Shown: positions 19,387 to 29,111 of the stretch, piece by piece
How the letters are laid out: each line of letters begins with the position of its first letter
How positions within the stretch are numbered: position 1 is the first letter of the stretch
Assembly (NCBI RefSeq): GCF_042926695.1
Contig: NZ_CP170642.1
Location: forward strand, 1,054,001 to 1,118,000
Source of the DNA: Lonepinella koalarum
GTDB taxonomy: Bacteria > Pseudomonadota > Gammaproteobacteria > Enterobacterales > Pasteurellaceae
Reading direction: 5' to 3'
DNA: 64,000 nt
Notes under the pieces: generated by a model
What the model saw: only the letters and a program-made list of their open reading frames with translations
Told to the model about the DNA's origin: nothing
The model's database searches: none
Position numbers and translations under genes: made by a program

Positions 19387-21309
19387 TTATTCTGATTTAT
19401 TATCCAAATTTTCACCTTTTTGCACCGCACTTTCAGCTTGCTTAGGCTCATCAGATTTGGTTTCAGTTTTAGTCGGTTCACCATGTTTTTTATCATCCCA
19501 ACCACTTGGTGGGGTCACTGGTTCACGCTGCATCAACTGTTTAATTTGCTCTTCTTCAATGGTTTCATATTTCACTAACGCATCTTTCATTGCATGCAAA
19601 ATATCCATGTTATCAATCAGAATTTGTCTTGCTCGATCATAGTTTCTTGCCACAATAGCACGCACTTCTTCATCAATCACGTGAGCAGTTTCATCGGACA
19701 TATGTTTGGCTTTCGCCATTGAACGCCCTAAGAACACTTCGCCATCATCTTCGGTATAAAGAATCGGTCCGAGTTTATCGGAGAAGCCCCATTGCGTCAC
19801 CATATTACGAGCAATATTAGTCGCCACTTTAATGTCGTTAGATGCCCCGGTAGAAATATTTTCTTCACCGTAAATTAAATCTTCCGCTAAACGTCCTGCA
19901 TACAAGGTAGAAAGTTTACTTTCTAATTGTTTTTGGCTAATGCTAACTTGATCACCTTCAGGCAAGAAAAATGTCACTCCTAACGCTCGACCACGTGGAA
20001 TAATGGTGACTTTATGCACGGGATCGTGTTCAGGCACAATATATCCCACAATGGCATGTCCTGCTTCATGGTAAGCGGTGCTTTCTTTTTGCTTATCGGT
20101 CATAATCATAGTGCGACGTTCAGGTCCCATATTGATTTTGTCTTTAGCTTTTTCAAAGTCTAACATGGTCACTACACGCTTATTACTACGAGCAGCAAAT
20201 AATGCAGCTTCATTAACAAGATTCGCCAAATCCGCCCCTGAATAACCCGGTGTGCCACGAGCCAATGTCATGGCATCTACATCTTTGTCAATCGGCACTT
20301 TACGCATATGTACTTTTAAAATTTGCTCACGTCCACGCACATCAGGTAAACCCACAACCACTTGACGGTCAAAACGTCCCGGGCGAACTAATGCAGGGTC
20401 AAGCACATCAGGACGGTTAGTTGCAGCAATCACAATAATTCCTTCTTTACCTTCAAAACCATCCATTTCCACTAACATTTGGTTTAAGGTTTGTTCACGT
20501 TCATCATGACCACCACCTAACCCCGCTCCACGCTGACGGCCAACGGCATCAATTTCATCAATAAAAATTAAACAAGGTGCATTTTTCTTCGCTTGCTCGA
20601 ACATATCACGGACACGTGATGCCCCGACACCCACAAACATTTCCACAAAATCGGAACCTGAAATGGTGAAAAATGGAACTTTAGCCTCACCTGCAATAGC
20701 TTTTGCGATCAACGTTTTACCTGTCCCCGGTGGACCAACCATTAATACACCTTTCGGAATTTTACCGCCAAGATTTTGGAATTTACTTGGATCACGTAAG
20801 AAATCGACAATCTCAGCCACTTCTTCTTTGGCTTCATCACAACCCGCCACATCTGCAAAGGTGGTTTTAATTTGTTCTTTGTTCAACATTTTTGCTCGGC
20901 TTTTACCAAAGCTCATTGCTTTACCACCACCTTGCATTTGACGCATAAAGAAAACCCATACCCCAATTAAGAACAACATTGGGAACCACGAAATTAAAAT
21001 TTGCGAGAATAAACTACGCTGTTCAGGTAATGCTCCTTCTACTTTAACTTTTTGTTTTAACAAATCATTAAGAATTTGACGATCTTCTAATGGTGTAGGC
21101 AACACAGTAGTATATTTTGAACCGTCTCTTTTGGTGACAAAAATTTCACCCACTTCGTTAAATTTAGTTTGTGCGACTTGTTGATTTTCCACATCCGTCA
21201 TAAATGTAGTGTAATCAATACGATTGTTTGTATCAGTTGAATTAAATCCCTGGTATGCCGTCATCATCACAACCGCAACAACTACCCAAAGGACAAGATT
21301 TTTAATCAT
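19387..21309 (-). CDS. ftsH: ATP-dependent membrane zinc protease FtsH
   Basis: Hexameric inner-membrane AAA+ protease that removes unassembled membrane proteins and, in E. coli, LpxC and sigma-32. It has two membrane helices flanking a periplasmic domain (about residues 5-22 and 105-122). The AAA module shows Walker A GPPGTGKT (192-199) and Walker B CLIFIDEID. The zinc motif is HEAGH in STAYHEAGHAIVGY. The start at MIKNLVLWVVVAVV (21309) matches family N-termini better than a TTG three codons upstream. The acidic, lysine-rich tail is variable in the family. It follows rlmE in the usual order. Confidence 0.97.
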   Translation of the reverse strand: MIKNLVLWVVVAVVMMTAYQGFNSTDTNNRIDYTTFMTDVENQQVAQTKFNEVGEIFVTKRDGSKYTTVLPTPLEDRQILNDLLKQKVKVEGALPEQRSLFSQILISWFPMLFLIGVWVFFMRQMQGGGKAMSFGKSRAKMLNKEQIKTTFADVAGCDEAKEEVAEIVDFLRDPSKFQNLGGKIPKGVLMVGPPGTGKTLIAKAIAGEAKVPFFTISGSDFVEMFVGVGASRVRDMFEQAKKNAPCLIFIDEIDAVGRQRGAGLGGGHDEREQTLNQMLVEMDGFEGKEGIIVIAATNRPDVLDPALVRPGRFDRQVVVGLPDVRGREQILKVHMRKVPIDKDVDAMTLARGTPGYSGADLANLVNEAALFAARSNKRVVTMLDFEKAKDKINMGPERRTMIMTDKQKESTAYHEAGHAIVGYIVPEHDPVHKVTIIPRGRALGVTFFLPEGDQVSISQKQLESKLSTLYAGRLAEDLIYGEENISTGASNDIKVATNIARNMVTQWGFSDKLGPILYTEDDGEVFLGRSMAKAKHMSDETAHVIDEEVRAIVARNYDRARQILIDNMDILHAMKDALVKYETIEEEQIKQLMQREPVTPPSGWDDKKHGEPTKTETKSDEPKQAESAVQKGENLDNKSE

Positions 21310-21403
21310 ATCGTTCAAGGCTTGACCCCATTTTAGTTAAAGTTAAAAAAAATTTGCTGTTAGCTTACTATAAAATTGATATTAATCAAAACAATCAATG
21401 CAA

Positions 21404-22030
21404 TTAATGTTTATATCCTGTTGCTACAATATAGACTTCCCGAGAACGATCTCGTGATGCTTCTGGCTTGCGGACTTTGACTGTGCTAAAAAGTGAACGA
21501 ATCTCTCGCAAATATTGATCAAAACCCTCGCCTTGAAACACTTTCACCACAAAACTACCCTTGCTCGCCAGCACCTGTTTACACATATCTAACGCCAGTT
21601 CGACTAAATACATGGCTCGTGGAATATCCACTGACGGCATACCACTAAAATTCGGTGCCATATCTGACATCACCACATCGACTTTATTTTCACCTACTCG
21701 CTCAAGTAATGCAGCCAGCACATTTTCATCACGAAAATCCCCCTGTAAGAAATCCACCCCCACAATAGGATCCATTTCCAAAATATCGCAAGCAATGATG
21801 CGACCATTACCCCCGATCTGACTGACCACATATTGTGACCACCCCCCGGGAGCTGCCCCAAGATCGACGACAGTCATGCCTTGTTTAAATAAGCGATCTG
21901 ACTGCTGAATTTCATCTAATTTAAAATAAGCTCGAGAGCGTAATTTTTGTTTATGTGCTTTCTGTACAAACTGATCTTTAAAATGTTCATTTAACCAACG
22001 GCTTGAACTTGCCGATCTTTTTCTTCCCAT
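21404..22030 (-). CDS. rlmE: 23S rRNA 2'-O-methyltransferase RlmE
   Basis: Methylates U2552 in the A-loop of 23S rRNA, a late step in large-subunit assembly. At 208 residues it matches E. coli FtsJ/RrmJ. The SAM motif is VVDLGAAPGGWSQYV. The catalytic K-D-K-E set is consistent with RSRAYFKLDEI, VVMSDMAPNFSG, FVVKVFQGEGFD and KPEASRDRSREVYIVA. It lies just upstream of ftsH with an 85-base gap. Confidence 0.96.
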   Translation of the reverse strand: MGRKRSASSSRWLNEHFKDQFVQKAHKQKLRSRAYFKLDEIQQSDRLFKQGMTVVDLGAAPGGWSQYVVSQIGGNGRIIACDILEMDPIVGVDFLQGDFRDENVLAALLERVGENKVDVVMSDMAPNFSGMPSVDIPRAMYLVELALDMCKQVLASKGSFVVKVFQGEGFDQYLREIRSLFSTVKVRKPEASRDRSREVYIVATGYKH

Positions 22031-22136
22031 AATTTCTTAAATTTTGTGGTAGTTTTTGTAATATAAGGCTAAAATAGCCTAATTCAAGCCAACTGCGGTA
22101 TTTTTCACCGCACTTTTTTAATTTAGGATTATATTT

Positions 22137-22439
22137 ATGTCAATGACATTATCAACCAAACAAAAACAATTTCTCAAAGGATTAGCCCATCATTTAAATC
22201 CTGTCGTTATGCTTGGTAACAATGGTTTAACCGAAGGTGTACTAGCTGAAATCGACAATGCACTTAATTATCATGAGCTGATTAAAGTTAAAGTAGCAGG
22301 TGCAGATCGTGAAACCAAACAGCTCATTATTGATGCTATTGTGCGTGAAACCAAATCCGTTGCCGTACAAACTATCGGACACATTGTTATTTTATATCGA
22401 GAAAGTGAAGATAAAAAAATTCAGTTGCCGAAAAAATAG
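22137..22439 (+). CDS. yhbY: YhbY, CRM-domain ribosome assembly factor
   Basis: A 100-residue single CRM (CRS1-YhbY) domain protein that binds pre-50S particles. The GxxG RNA-binding loop appears as GNNG in VVMLGNNGLTEGV, and the closing QTIGHIVILYRES strand is typical. It diverges from rlmE, the usual enteric arrangement. The region just upstream (22094-22112) carries an uptake-signal inverted repeat, TGCGGT/ACCGCA, followed by CTTTTTT, which could act as an early terminator on the plus strand. Confidence 0.95.
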   Translation: MSMTLSTKQKQFLKGLAHHLNPVVMLGNNGLTEGVLAEIDNALNYHELIKVKVAGADRETKQLIIDAIVRETKSVAVQTIGHIVILYRESEDKKIQLPKK

Positions 22440-22446
22440 CATAGTT

Positions 22447-22470
22447 TGGGCGAACACATAGATTCGCCCA
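22447..22470. terminator. Shared terminator of yhbY and greA
   Basis: Perfect 8-bp stem TGGGCGAA/TTCGCCCA between two convergent stop codons (22439 and 22478). Confidence 0.7.
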
Positions 22471-22477
22471 TATATCG

Positions 22478-22957
22478 CTACTTATATTCCACTTCCATAA
22501 TCTCAAATTCTACCTTGCCACCAGGTGTACTAATCGTCACTGAATCATCTACTTCTTTACCCACTAAACCACGCGCTATCGGCGAATTAACGGAAATCAA
22601 GCCTAATTTAATATCTGCTTCATCATCGCCTACAATACAATAACTGACTTCTTCTTCCGTATCCACATTTAACAGTACGACGGTTGCCCCAAAAATCACT
22701 TTGCCATTGTTCGGTATTTTAGTCACATCAATAATTTGGCAGTGAGATAATTTCCCTTCAATTTCTTGAATTCGCCCTTCACAAAAGCCTTGTTGTTCTC
22801 GAGCCGCATGATATTCAGCATTTTCTTTTAAATCACCGTGTTCACGAGCCTCTGCAATTGCTTTAATAATCTCTGGGCGACGAGTATTTTTCAAATAATC
22901 CAGTTCCTGTTTCAATAGTTCTGCACCACGTACAGTCATCGGAATTTGTTTTAGCAT
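22478..22957 (-). CDS. greA: Transcript cleavage factor GreA
   Basis: Rescues backtracked RNA polymerase by stimulating cleavage of the 3' RNA end. The N-terminal coiled coil contains the acidic tip EHGDLKENAEYHAAREQQ, with the two acidic residues (D and E of GDLKENAEY) that place Mg2+ in the polymerase active site. The C-terminal FKBP-like domain ends with PGGKVEFEIMEVEYK. The start at 22957 (MLKQIPMTVRGAELL) matches the family; an in-frame codon 45 bases upstream is rejected. GGAG is present but about 11 bases from the ATG. Confidence 0.97.
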   Translation of the reverse strand: MLKQIPMTVRGAELLKQELDYLKNTRRPEIIKAIAEAREHGDLKENAEYHAAREQQGFCEGRIQEIEGKLSHCQIIDVTKIPNNGKVIFGATVVLLNVDTEEEVSYCIVGDDEADIKLGLISVNSPIARGLVGKEVDDSVTISTPGGKVEFEIMEVEYK

Positions 22958-23112
22958 TTTATTTATTTCTCCTTTTTTTAGGTAAAAACAAAACCACGGC
23001 ATTGAGTTGACAATGTCGCAGTTAAAATAAGTTAAGAAAAAAGTTTACTCAATTGAGTTCGGAGTCTATTATTGTTCTTCTGACAAAAAATAGCAACCCT
23101 AAAAACACAACA

Positions 23113-24540
23113 ATGAAGTATTTAAGCAAAAATTGGCTACTGGTCAGCCTTATTTTTTCCACACCAGTATTTTCACAAATAGATATTCCCATGATAGCAC
23201 AACAATTACCACAAGGGGCAAGTTTGGGCTTTGTAGCCAAAAATCTCCATAATAACCAGATTATCACGGGATATAACGCCAGTACGTTTATGTTGCCAGC
23301 AAGTACCCAAAAGGTCTTCACGGCTTTAGCTGCCAAATTGACGCTAGGTGATCAATTTCAATTTGAAACCAGTTTACTCACCAATGGCAAAATTCAAAAT
23401 AATACTTTAAATGGTGATTTAATTATCAAATTCACGGGTGATCCCGATTTAACCAGTGGTCAACTTTATACCTTACTCGCTCAACTAAAGAAACAAAATA
23501 TTCAAAAAATCACTGGCAACCTGATTTTAGATACGTCAATTTTTGCTAGTCATGATCGGGGTTCTGGTTGGATCTGGAATGATTTAACGATGTGTTTTAA
23601 CTCCCCTCCAGCGGCTGCCAATATTGACAATAACTGCTTTTATGTGGATTTAGATGCCAATCAAAGTATCGGTGAAAATGTTAAATTTAATGTACCGTCT
23701 CAATTTCCAATTTTAGTCTTTGGTCAGGTGCAAGTGGTGAGTAATGCAGAATCTGGCTATTGTCAACTAGATGCCGTGGTTCACGACAATAACCGCTATC
23801 AAATCAAAGGTTGCATAACCAGACAAAGTAAACCTTTTGGACTAAGTTTCGCCGTGCAAGATCCCGATGCTTATGCAGCAGCCATTGTACAACGTCAATT
23901 AAACCGTTTAGGTATTCAGTTTAACGGCAATGTACAAATTCCACGCCAACCACAGAAAGGTACATTATTAGCTCAACATTTTTCTAAATCACTGCCCGAT
24001 TTGTTGAAAAAAATGATGAAGAAATCAGATAACCAAATTGCGGATGCGCTATTTCGTACCATTGCTTATCAATATTACAAACGCCCCGCCACTTTCCAAC
24101 TGGGTGCGATGGCATTAAAAAATATTTTGGCTAAACAAGCGGGTATCAAATTTGGTAATAGTATTGTGGCAGATGGCTCAGGGTTATCCAGACATAACCT
24201 TATTGCACCAGAAACCATGTTACAAGCTCTTGAATATATAGAAAAAAATGAAGATAAATTACATCTATTAGGTGCCTTCCCAATTGCGGGCATGGACGGT
24301 ACCATCAGCGGACGTGGCAGCTTAATTCAACCGCCCTTGGTGAAAAATGTGATTGCCAAAACAGGATCACTGAAAGGCGTTTATAATTTAGCCGGTTTTA
24401 TGACCAATGCACGTGGTGAGAGAGTCGCCTTTGTGCAATTTATTAATGGCTATTCTACTGGGGAGTTAGAAAATAAAACCAAACGAGCGCCCTTAGTGCA
24501 GTTTGAGAGTCAGATTTATAATAAAATCTATGCTGAATAA
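23113..24540 (+). CDS. dacB: D-alanyl-D-alanine carboxypeptidase/endopeptidase PBP4
   Basis: Periplasmic class C penicillin-binding protein that trims and cleaves peptidoglycan cross-links. A signal peptide, MKYLSKNWLLVSLIFSTPVFSQ, opens the 475-residue protein. The serine site S64-xx-K67 is in PASTQKVFTAL, the SxN motif is KSDNQ, and the KTG motif is AKTGSLKG. The large insertion between SxxK and SxN typical of PBP4 is present. Start 23113 is preferred to an in-frame TTG at 23053 because it begins a proper signal peptide, although its ribosome site is weak. It diverges from greA. Confidence 0.95.
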   Translation: MKYLSKNWLLVSLIFSTPVFSQIDIPMIAQQLPQGASLGFVAKNLHNNQIITGYNASTFMLPASTQKVFTALAAKLTLGDQFQFETSLLTNGKIQNNTLNGDLIIKFTGDPDLTSGQLYTLLAQLKKQNIQKITGNLILDTSIFASHDRGSGWIWNDLTMCFNSPPAAANIDNNCFYVDLDANQSIGENVKFNVPSQFPILVFGQVQVVSNAESGYCQLDAVVHDNNRYQIKGCITRQSKPFGLSFAVQDPDAYAAAIVQRQLNRLGIQFNGNVQIPRQPQKGTLLAQHFSKSLPDLLKKMMKKSDNQIADALFRTIAYQYYKRPATFQLGAMALKNILAKQAGIKFGNSIVADGSGLSRHNLIAPETMLQALEYIEKNEDKLHLLGAFPIAGMDGTISGRGSLIQPPLVKNVIAKTGSLKGVYNLAGFMTNARGERVAFVQFINGYSTGELENKTKRAPLVQFESQIYNKIYAE

Positions 24541-24554
24541 TTTTTAGTGCAATT

Positions 24555-24590
24555 AAATTAGGGTTTCTATTATGAAAGAAACCCTAATTT
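24555..24590. terminator. Shared terminator of dacB and ilvIN
   Basis: Perfect 14-bp stem (AAATTAGGGTTTCT with its complement, 8-base loop) between the convergent stop codons at 24540 and 24618. A/T tracts on both arms allow use in both directions. Confidence 0.85.
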
Positions 24591-24617
24591 AGTAATAAGA
24601 TAAACAAGCTCCTATCA

Positions 24618-25109
24618 TTAAAGCATATTTTTCTCACTCCGAGAAAGACTGATCAAGCCTGAGCGTACAATTTCCAGTACACTGGTTTCTTCTTTCAAGG
24701 CACGAATAAAGGCATCTAATTTATCTTTTGTGCCAGACAATTGCACCGTATAAGATTTGGTGGTGACATCCACAATTTGCCCACGGAAAATATCTGCTAA
24801 CCGTTTGATTTCATCACGAGATGTACCTGTTGCACGAACTTTTATTAACATCACTTCACGTTCAACATGTTCACAATCACTTAAACTAATCACCTTAAAC
24901 ACATCGACTAATTTATGTAATTGCTTTTCGATTTGCTCTAACACCCTCTCATCACCAGATACTGCAATCGTCATACGAGAAAGAGTAGGATCATCGGTTG
25001 GTGCAACGGTTAAACTTTCAATATTAAAGGCTCGCTGAGAGAATAAGGCAACCACACGAGATAATGCACCTGATTCATTTTCTAATAATACTGATAAAAT
25101 TCTACGCAT
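24618..25109 (-). CDS. ilvN: Acetolactate synthase small (regulatory) subunit
   Basis: ACT-domain regulatory subunit that confers valine feedback inhibition on acetolactate synthase. The 163 residues begin MRRILSVLLENESGALSRVVALFSQRAFNIESL, the classic ACT fold with the valine-binding ESGALSRV turn. By length and partner it is of the IlvH type. It follows ilvI by 11 bases. The symbol ilvN is used in Haemophilus; ilvH would be equally correct. Confidence 0.94.
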   Translation of the reverse strand: MRRILSVLLENESGALSRVVALFSQRAFNIESLTVAPTDDPTLSRMTIAVSGDERVLEQIEKQLHKLVDVFKVISLSDCEHVEREVMLIKVRATGTSRDEIKRLADIFRGQIVDVTTKSYTVQLSGTKDKLDAFIRALKEETSVLEIVRSGLISLSRSEKNML

Positions 25110-25120
25110 TCTGTTTCTCC

Positions 25121-26839
25121 TTATTCTTTATTCGGTGCACATAATAACATGTCATTCATTGCACCGCCGCGTATTTGCATTGGATAGACATTTTCCTTGG
25201 CATCAATCAACACATCTACAAAGACTAATTTATCTTTAATCGCAAAGGCTTGAGCGAGTTTTTCTGCTAACTCATCGGCATGATTGATCTGAATCCCAAC
25301 ATGTCCGTAAGCTTCTGCTAATTTGGTAAAATCAGGCAACGAATTCATATAGACTTGTGAATGGCGACCTGAATAAATCAAATCTTGCCATTGTTTCACC
25401 ATGCCTAAGAAACGATTATTTAAACTCACAATCACGATCGGTGTGTCATATTGTTTCACGGTAGATAGCTCTTGAATATTCATTTGAATACTGCCATCCC
25501 CTGTAATACAAACTACGGTACTTTCTGGATGAGCAAATTTTACCCCAATAGCCGCTGGCAAACCAAAACCCATTGTCCCCGCCCCGCCTGAATTGATCCA
25601 ACGACGTGGTTCATCAAATGGATAGTGTAAAGCCGCAAACATTTGATGTTGTCCTACGTCAGATGCAATATAGGCATCGCCTTTAGTTAAATGATAAATG
25701 GTTTCAATCACCGTTTGTGGCTTAATTTCTTGCGAAGTAGTATCAAATTCAAGGCATTTTTTTGCTTTCCATTCATCAATTTGTTGCCACCATTCAGTTA
25801 AATCAGACTGGGATTTTACTAAATTTTCATCTTGTAATAAGGCTAAAAACTCACCAAATACATTATCCACACTACCAACAATCGGAATTGCAACGGGAAT
25901 ATTTTTTGAAATAGACGTTGGATCAATATCAATTTGAATCACTTTGGCATGAGGGCAATATTTCTTTACATTGTTAGTAGTACGATCATCAAAACGTACT
26001 CCCACGCCTAAAATCAAATCAGACTCATGCATAGCACAGTTGGCTTGATAGGTGCCGTGCATACCTAACATTCCTAGGAATTGACGATCAGTTGCTGGAT
26101 AAGCGCCTAATCCCATTAAGGAAGAAGTAACCGGTAAATTTAATAATTGTGCAAATTGTCTAACTTTCGCACTACTATTATTAATAATCACCCCTCCACC
26201 CACATATAGAACTGGTTTTTTTGCTACTAATAAGGCTTTTAAGGCTTTTTTGATTTGTCCTTTGTGTCCTTGTAAATTCGGATTATAAGAACGCATACTA
26301 ATATCTTTTGGATATTCATAAGGATATTTATTAGCTGGATTCACCATATCTTTTGGAATATCAATCACCACAGGACCGGGACGACCTGTTGAAGCGATAT
26401 AAAAGGCTTTTTTGATAATTGTCGGAATATCTTCTGCACGTTGAATAATAAAACTATGCTTCACTACCGGGCGAGTAATGCCGATAGTATCACACTCTTG
26501 GAAAGCATCTGTACCGATCAAATTAGATGGTACTTGTCCGGTTAATACGACTAAAGGAACAGAATCCGCATAAGCGGTAGCAATCCCTGTGATCGAATTG
26601 GTTGCCCCAGGACCTGATGTGACTAACACGCATCCCACTTCACCTGTTGAACGAGCATAACCATCCGCCATATGAACAGCAGCTTGTTCATGGCGAACTA
26701 GAATATGTTCAATCCCACCTAAGGTATGGATTGCATCATAAATATCTAACACGGATCCACCCGGATAACCAAATAAATATTTTACACCTTGATCACGCAA
26801 AGATTGCACAACCATTTCTGCACCTGATAATTTCTTCAT
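25121..26839 (-). CDS. ilvI: Acetolactate synthase catalytic subunit, isozyme III-like
   Basis: Thiamine-diphosphate enzyme that condenses pyruvate to acetolactate (valine, leucine) or with 2-ketobutyrate (isoleucine). The catalytic Glu is in LVRHEQAAVHMADGYARSTG. The thiamine-binding stretch is GDGSIQMNIQELSTVKQYDTPIVIVSLNN, and the FAD region is present. The start at 26839 (MKKLSGAEMVVQSL) follows GGAGTGATTTT; an in-frame codon 24 bases upstream is rejected. I see no branched-chain-rich leader peptide or attenuator in the 290 bases upstream, only an uptake signal near 26881. Confidence 0.96.
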   Translation of the reverse strand: MKKLSGAEMVVQSLRDQGVKYLFGYPGGSVLDIYDAIHTLGGIEHILVRHEQAAVHMADGYARSTGEVGCVLVTSGPGATNSITGIATAYADSVPLVVLTGQVPSNLIGTDAFQECDTIGITRPVVKHSFIIQRAEDIPTIIKKAFYIASTGRPGPVVIDIPKDMVNPANKYPYEYPKDISMRSYNPNLQGHKGQIKKALKALLVAKKPVLYVGGGVIINNSSAKVRQFAQLLNLPVTSSLMGLGAYPATDRQFLGMLGMHGTYQANCAMHESDLILGVGVRFDDRTTNNVKKYCPHAKVIQIDIDPTSISKNIPVAIPIVGSVDNVFGEFLALLQDENLVKSQSDLTEWWQQIDEWKAKKCLEFDTTSQEIKPQTVIETIYHLTKGDAYIASDVGQHQMFAALHYPFDEPRRWINSGGAGTMGFGLPAAIGVKFAHPESTVVCITGDGSIQMNIQELSTVKQYDTPIVIVSLNNRFLGMVKQWQDLIYSGRHSQVYMNSLPDFTKLAEAYGHVGIQINHADELAEKLAQAFAIKDKLVFVDVLIDAKENVYPMQIRGGAMNDMLLCAPNKE

Positions 26840-27047
26840 AAAATCACTCCGTTTTACTGACAATTTCTACAGAATTTTTAACCGCACTTTTTATTAAAAG
26901 GAAATATTCCTTAATTTGTGAAATTAGTGTACTAAATTCCGGTTAATTGTCTATTCTTTTTTTAAGCCCAAATTATTAATTTAACAGAATAAAAATCTAA
27001 ATTAATTAAAATTACGATATTTAATAAATAAAATTTATAATAAAATG

Positions 27048-27076
27048 ATAAAATGCGGCATAAAGCCGCATTTTAT
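27048..27076 (-). terminator. Terminator of the NhaC-family gene
   Basis: A 12-bp perfect stem (ATAAAATGCGGC and complement, 5-base loop) 54 bases after the stop codon at 27130, followed on the minus strand by T-rich sequence. Confidence 0.8.
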
Positions 27077-27129
27077 AAACTTAAAACAAAATAAAATTTT
27101 TATTTAAAAATTTGAATCAGATCACAATT

Positions 27130-28665
27130 TTAACGTTTCTTACTAACAAATATAGCGATAAACAACACTGCTCCCGTGGTAATAAAACCAAGCCAACCAG
27201 ATTGCGTAAAGCCAATCACGAAATAGCCAATAGTTGTCGCTAATGCCACTAATAACGCATAAGGTAATTGTGTTGTCACATGATCAATATGGTTACATTT
27301 CGCCCCTGTTGATGACAGAATCGTGGTGTCTGATACGGGTGAACAATGGTCACCACACACTGCCCCAGCCATGACCGCAGATAAACAAGGTAATAATAAT
27401 TCAGGTGAAGCATTAACGGCGATAGCCGCTGCAATGGGTAACATAATCCCAAAGGTTCCCCAGCTCGTTCCCGTTGAAAATGCCATTGCCGCACCTAAAA
27501 TAAATAAAATAGCCGGTAAAAATGCTGGATTTAAATTGTCTGAAATTAAGGTAGAAAGATATTTTCCGGTTTGCATATCACCCACGATTTTATTAATCGT
27601 CCAAGCAAAGAATAAAATAGCAATCGCACCTAACATGGATTTAATCCCGACAATCCAAGCCTTGCCGTATTCATTTAAGGTCACATTTCTATTAGCCACA
27701 ATTAATAAAGTAGAGACAATCAATGCACTCACGCCCCCTACCACTAATGAAATACCCACCGTCGTATTTTCAAACGCACCTAAAACACTAAAGGTTTTAC
27801 CGTCAGCAACTAACGCATCGTTACCAGTTTTCATCATCATAGCAACCGTAGCTAAAATTAAGGTTAAAATCGGTAACACTAAATTACGCACTTTTCCTGA
27901 ACTTTGTGCTTGAATTTCATCAGCGGTATCTGATTGCCCTATGGCTAATTTTTCATGACGTGCCATAGGGCCAATATCAAAAGAAAAATAAGCGACAATA
28001 AACACCATAATCATGGAAAAAATAGCATAAAAATTCATCGCACTCATGGTGATGAAAGCACTAAATGGCGTATAACCCGTAATAGCATGTTCTGCTAATA
28101 AACCTGCAATTAGCGTCATAATATAAGCACCCCAGCTAGAAACTGGCATCATGACACACATTGGTGCAGCAGTGGAATCCAGAATATAAGCTAATTTAGC
28201 GCGAGAAACATGGAATTTATCCGTCACAGGGCGAGCAATAGCACCCACCGCTAAACTATGGAAGTAATCGTCAATAAAAGTAACAAAAACTAAGCATGCT
28301 GCCATTAATTTTGCCCCACGGCGATCTTTAATGCGTTTTTGCGCCCATTCAGCAAATGCCTGATTACTACCAGAAACACTTAAAAGTGCGGTTAAAATAC
28401 CAAGCAATAATAGGAAAAGAATGATATGCACATTACTCTCATTGAATGCGAATCCTCCCTCTTCTACCGTATAAATTAATGAAGATACTCGTTCAAAAAG
28501 ATAACTTAAAGTTAAACTGAAATCTGCTCCAGTTAACATTAATGCCCCAACGATAATACCCACACTTAATGACAATAAGACCTTACGTGTAATAATGGCT
28601 AAACCAAGGGCTAATAATGGTGGTAAAACCGACCATATTGAAGAAGAAAAATCGATAAGTTCCAT
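27130..28665 (-). CDS. NhaC-family carrier under lysine riboswitch control (probable lysine transporter LysW)
   Basis: A 511-residue membrane protein of the NhaC antiporter superfamily with about 12 hydrophobic segments. Family blocks include FVTFIDDYFHSLAVGAIARPV, STAAPMCVMMPVSSWGAY and CGDHCSPVSDTTILSSTGAKCNH. By homology alone it would be called Na+/H+ antiporter. The lysine riboswitch immediately upstream (28768-28963) instead indicates lysine transport; comparative work on L-box regulons named such NhaC-like genes lysW. AGGCAG lies 8 bases before the ATG. It is a single-gene unit with its own terminator. Confidence 0.85.
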   Translation of the reverse strand: MELIDFSSSIWSVLPPLLALGLAIITRKVLLSLSVGIIVGALMLTGADFSLTLSYLFERVSSLIYTVEEGGFAFNESNVHIILFLLLLGILTALLSVSGSNQAFAEWAQKRIKDRRGAKLMAACLVFVTFIDDYFHSLAVGAIARPVTDKFHVSRAKLAYILDSTAAPMCVMMPVSSWGAYIMTLIAGLLAEHAITGYTPFSAFITMSAMNFYAIFSMIMVFIVAYFSFDIGPMARHEKLAIGQSDTADEIQAQSSGKVRNLVLPILTLILATVAMMMKTGNDALVADGKTFSVLGAFENTTVGISLVVGGVSALIVSTLLIVANRNVTLNEYGKAWIVGIKSMLGAIAILFFAWTINKIVGDMQTGKYLSTLISDNLNPAFLPAILFILGAAMAFSTGTSWGTFGIMLPIAAAIAVNASPELLLPCLSAVMAGAVCGDHCSPVSDTTILSSTGAKCNHIDHVTTQLPYALLVALATTIGYFVIGFTQSGWLGFITTGAVLFIAIFVSKKR

Positions 28666-28767
28666 TTGTTCTGCCTAAAAGTAAGGGAGAACCACTGACA
28701 TCAGTTCACATTAAATAATGTTAAAATGATTTAGAGATAAAGGTAGCCAACAAAACTACCCCTAACA

Positions 28768-28963
28768 GTAGCGCTCCATAGTAAATAAACGGGTATAAGA
28801 TTTTTAATTAAAATGTTATCCCCTAGACTATGACAGTAACGTTTCTTTCGATAACGTCACCAACCAATCAAAACGACTTTTAATTGATTTCGGCAAATAT
28901 TCCTTTCATTTTTCTTCTCCGTTATCCACTCCGAAAAAATACTTATAATATTCGCACCTCTAC
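28768..28963 (-). promoter_or_regulatory. Lysine riboswitch (L box)
   Basis: Read on the minus strand the L-box core blocks occur in order: GTAGAGGTGCG at the 5' edge (28963), AAGTA, GGAG, GAAAGGAATATTTGCCGAA in the middle, GGTTGG, ACTGTCA, and ATGGAGCGCTAC at the 3' edge (28779-28768). GTAG at the start pairs with CTAC at the end to close P1. Just downstream GGTAG (28760-28756) can pair with CTACC (28746-28742), or its GTAG can pair with the P1 3' strand, giving mutually exclusive folds. With lysine bound, the downstream hairpin should form and lower expression. The rest of the 446-base gap (28666-29111) holds the expression platform and the divergent H-NS promoter region. Confidence 0.93.
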
Positions 28964-29111
28964 ATTTGTAGGATTTGCAAAGATTACCTGAATAATGCAT
29001 AAATGCCAACAGGTTTTTTATATATATTGATAGAAAGAAACAAAATATTTACAAAAAAGCATAATAAGGATATGATTATTAACAATATAAAATCAACTTA
29101 AGGAGAATAAA

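Noticed and set aside
26840..27047. Leader peptide and attenuator for ilvIN
   Set aside because: No run of Ile, Val or Leu codons followed by competing hairpins was found; the one strong hairpin belongs to the upstream carrier gene.
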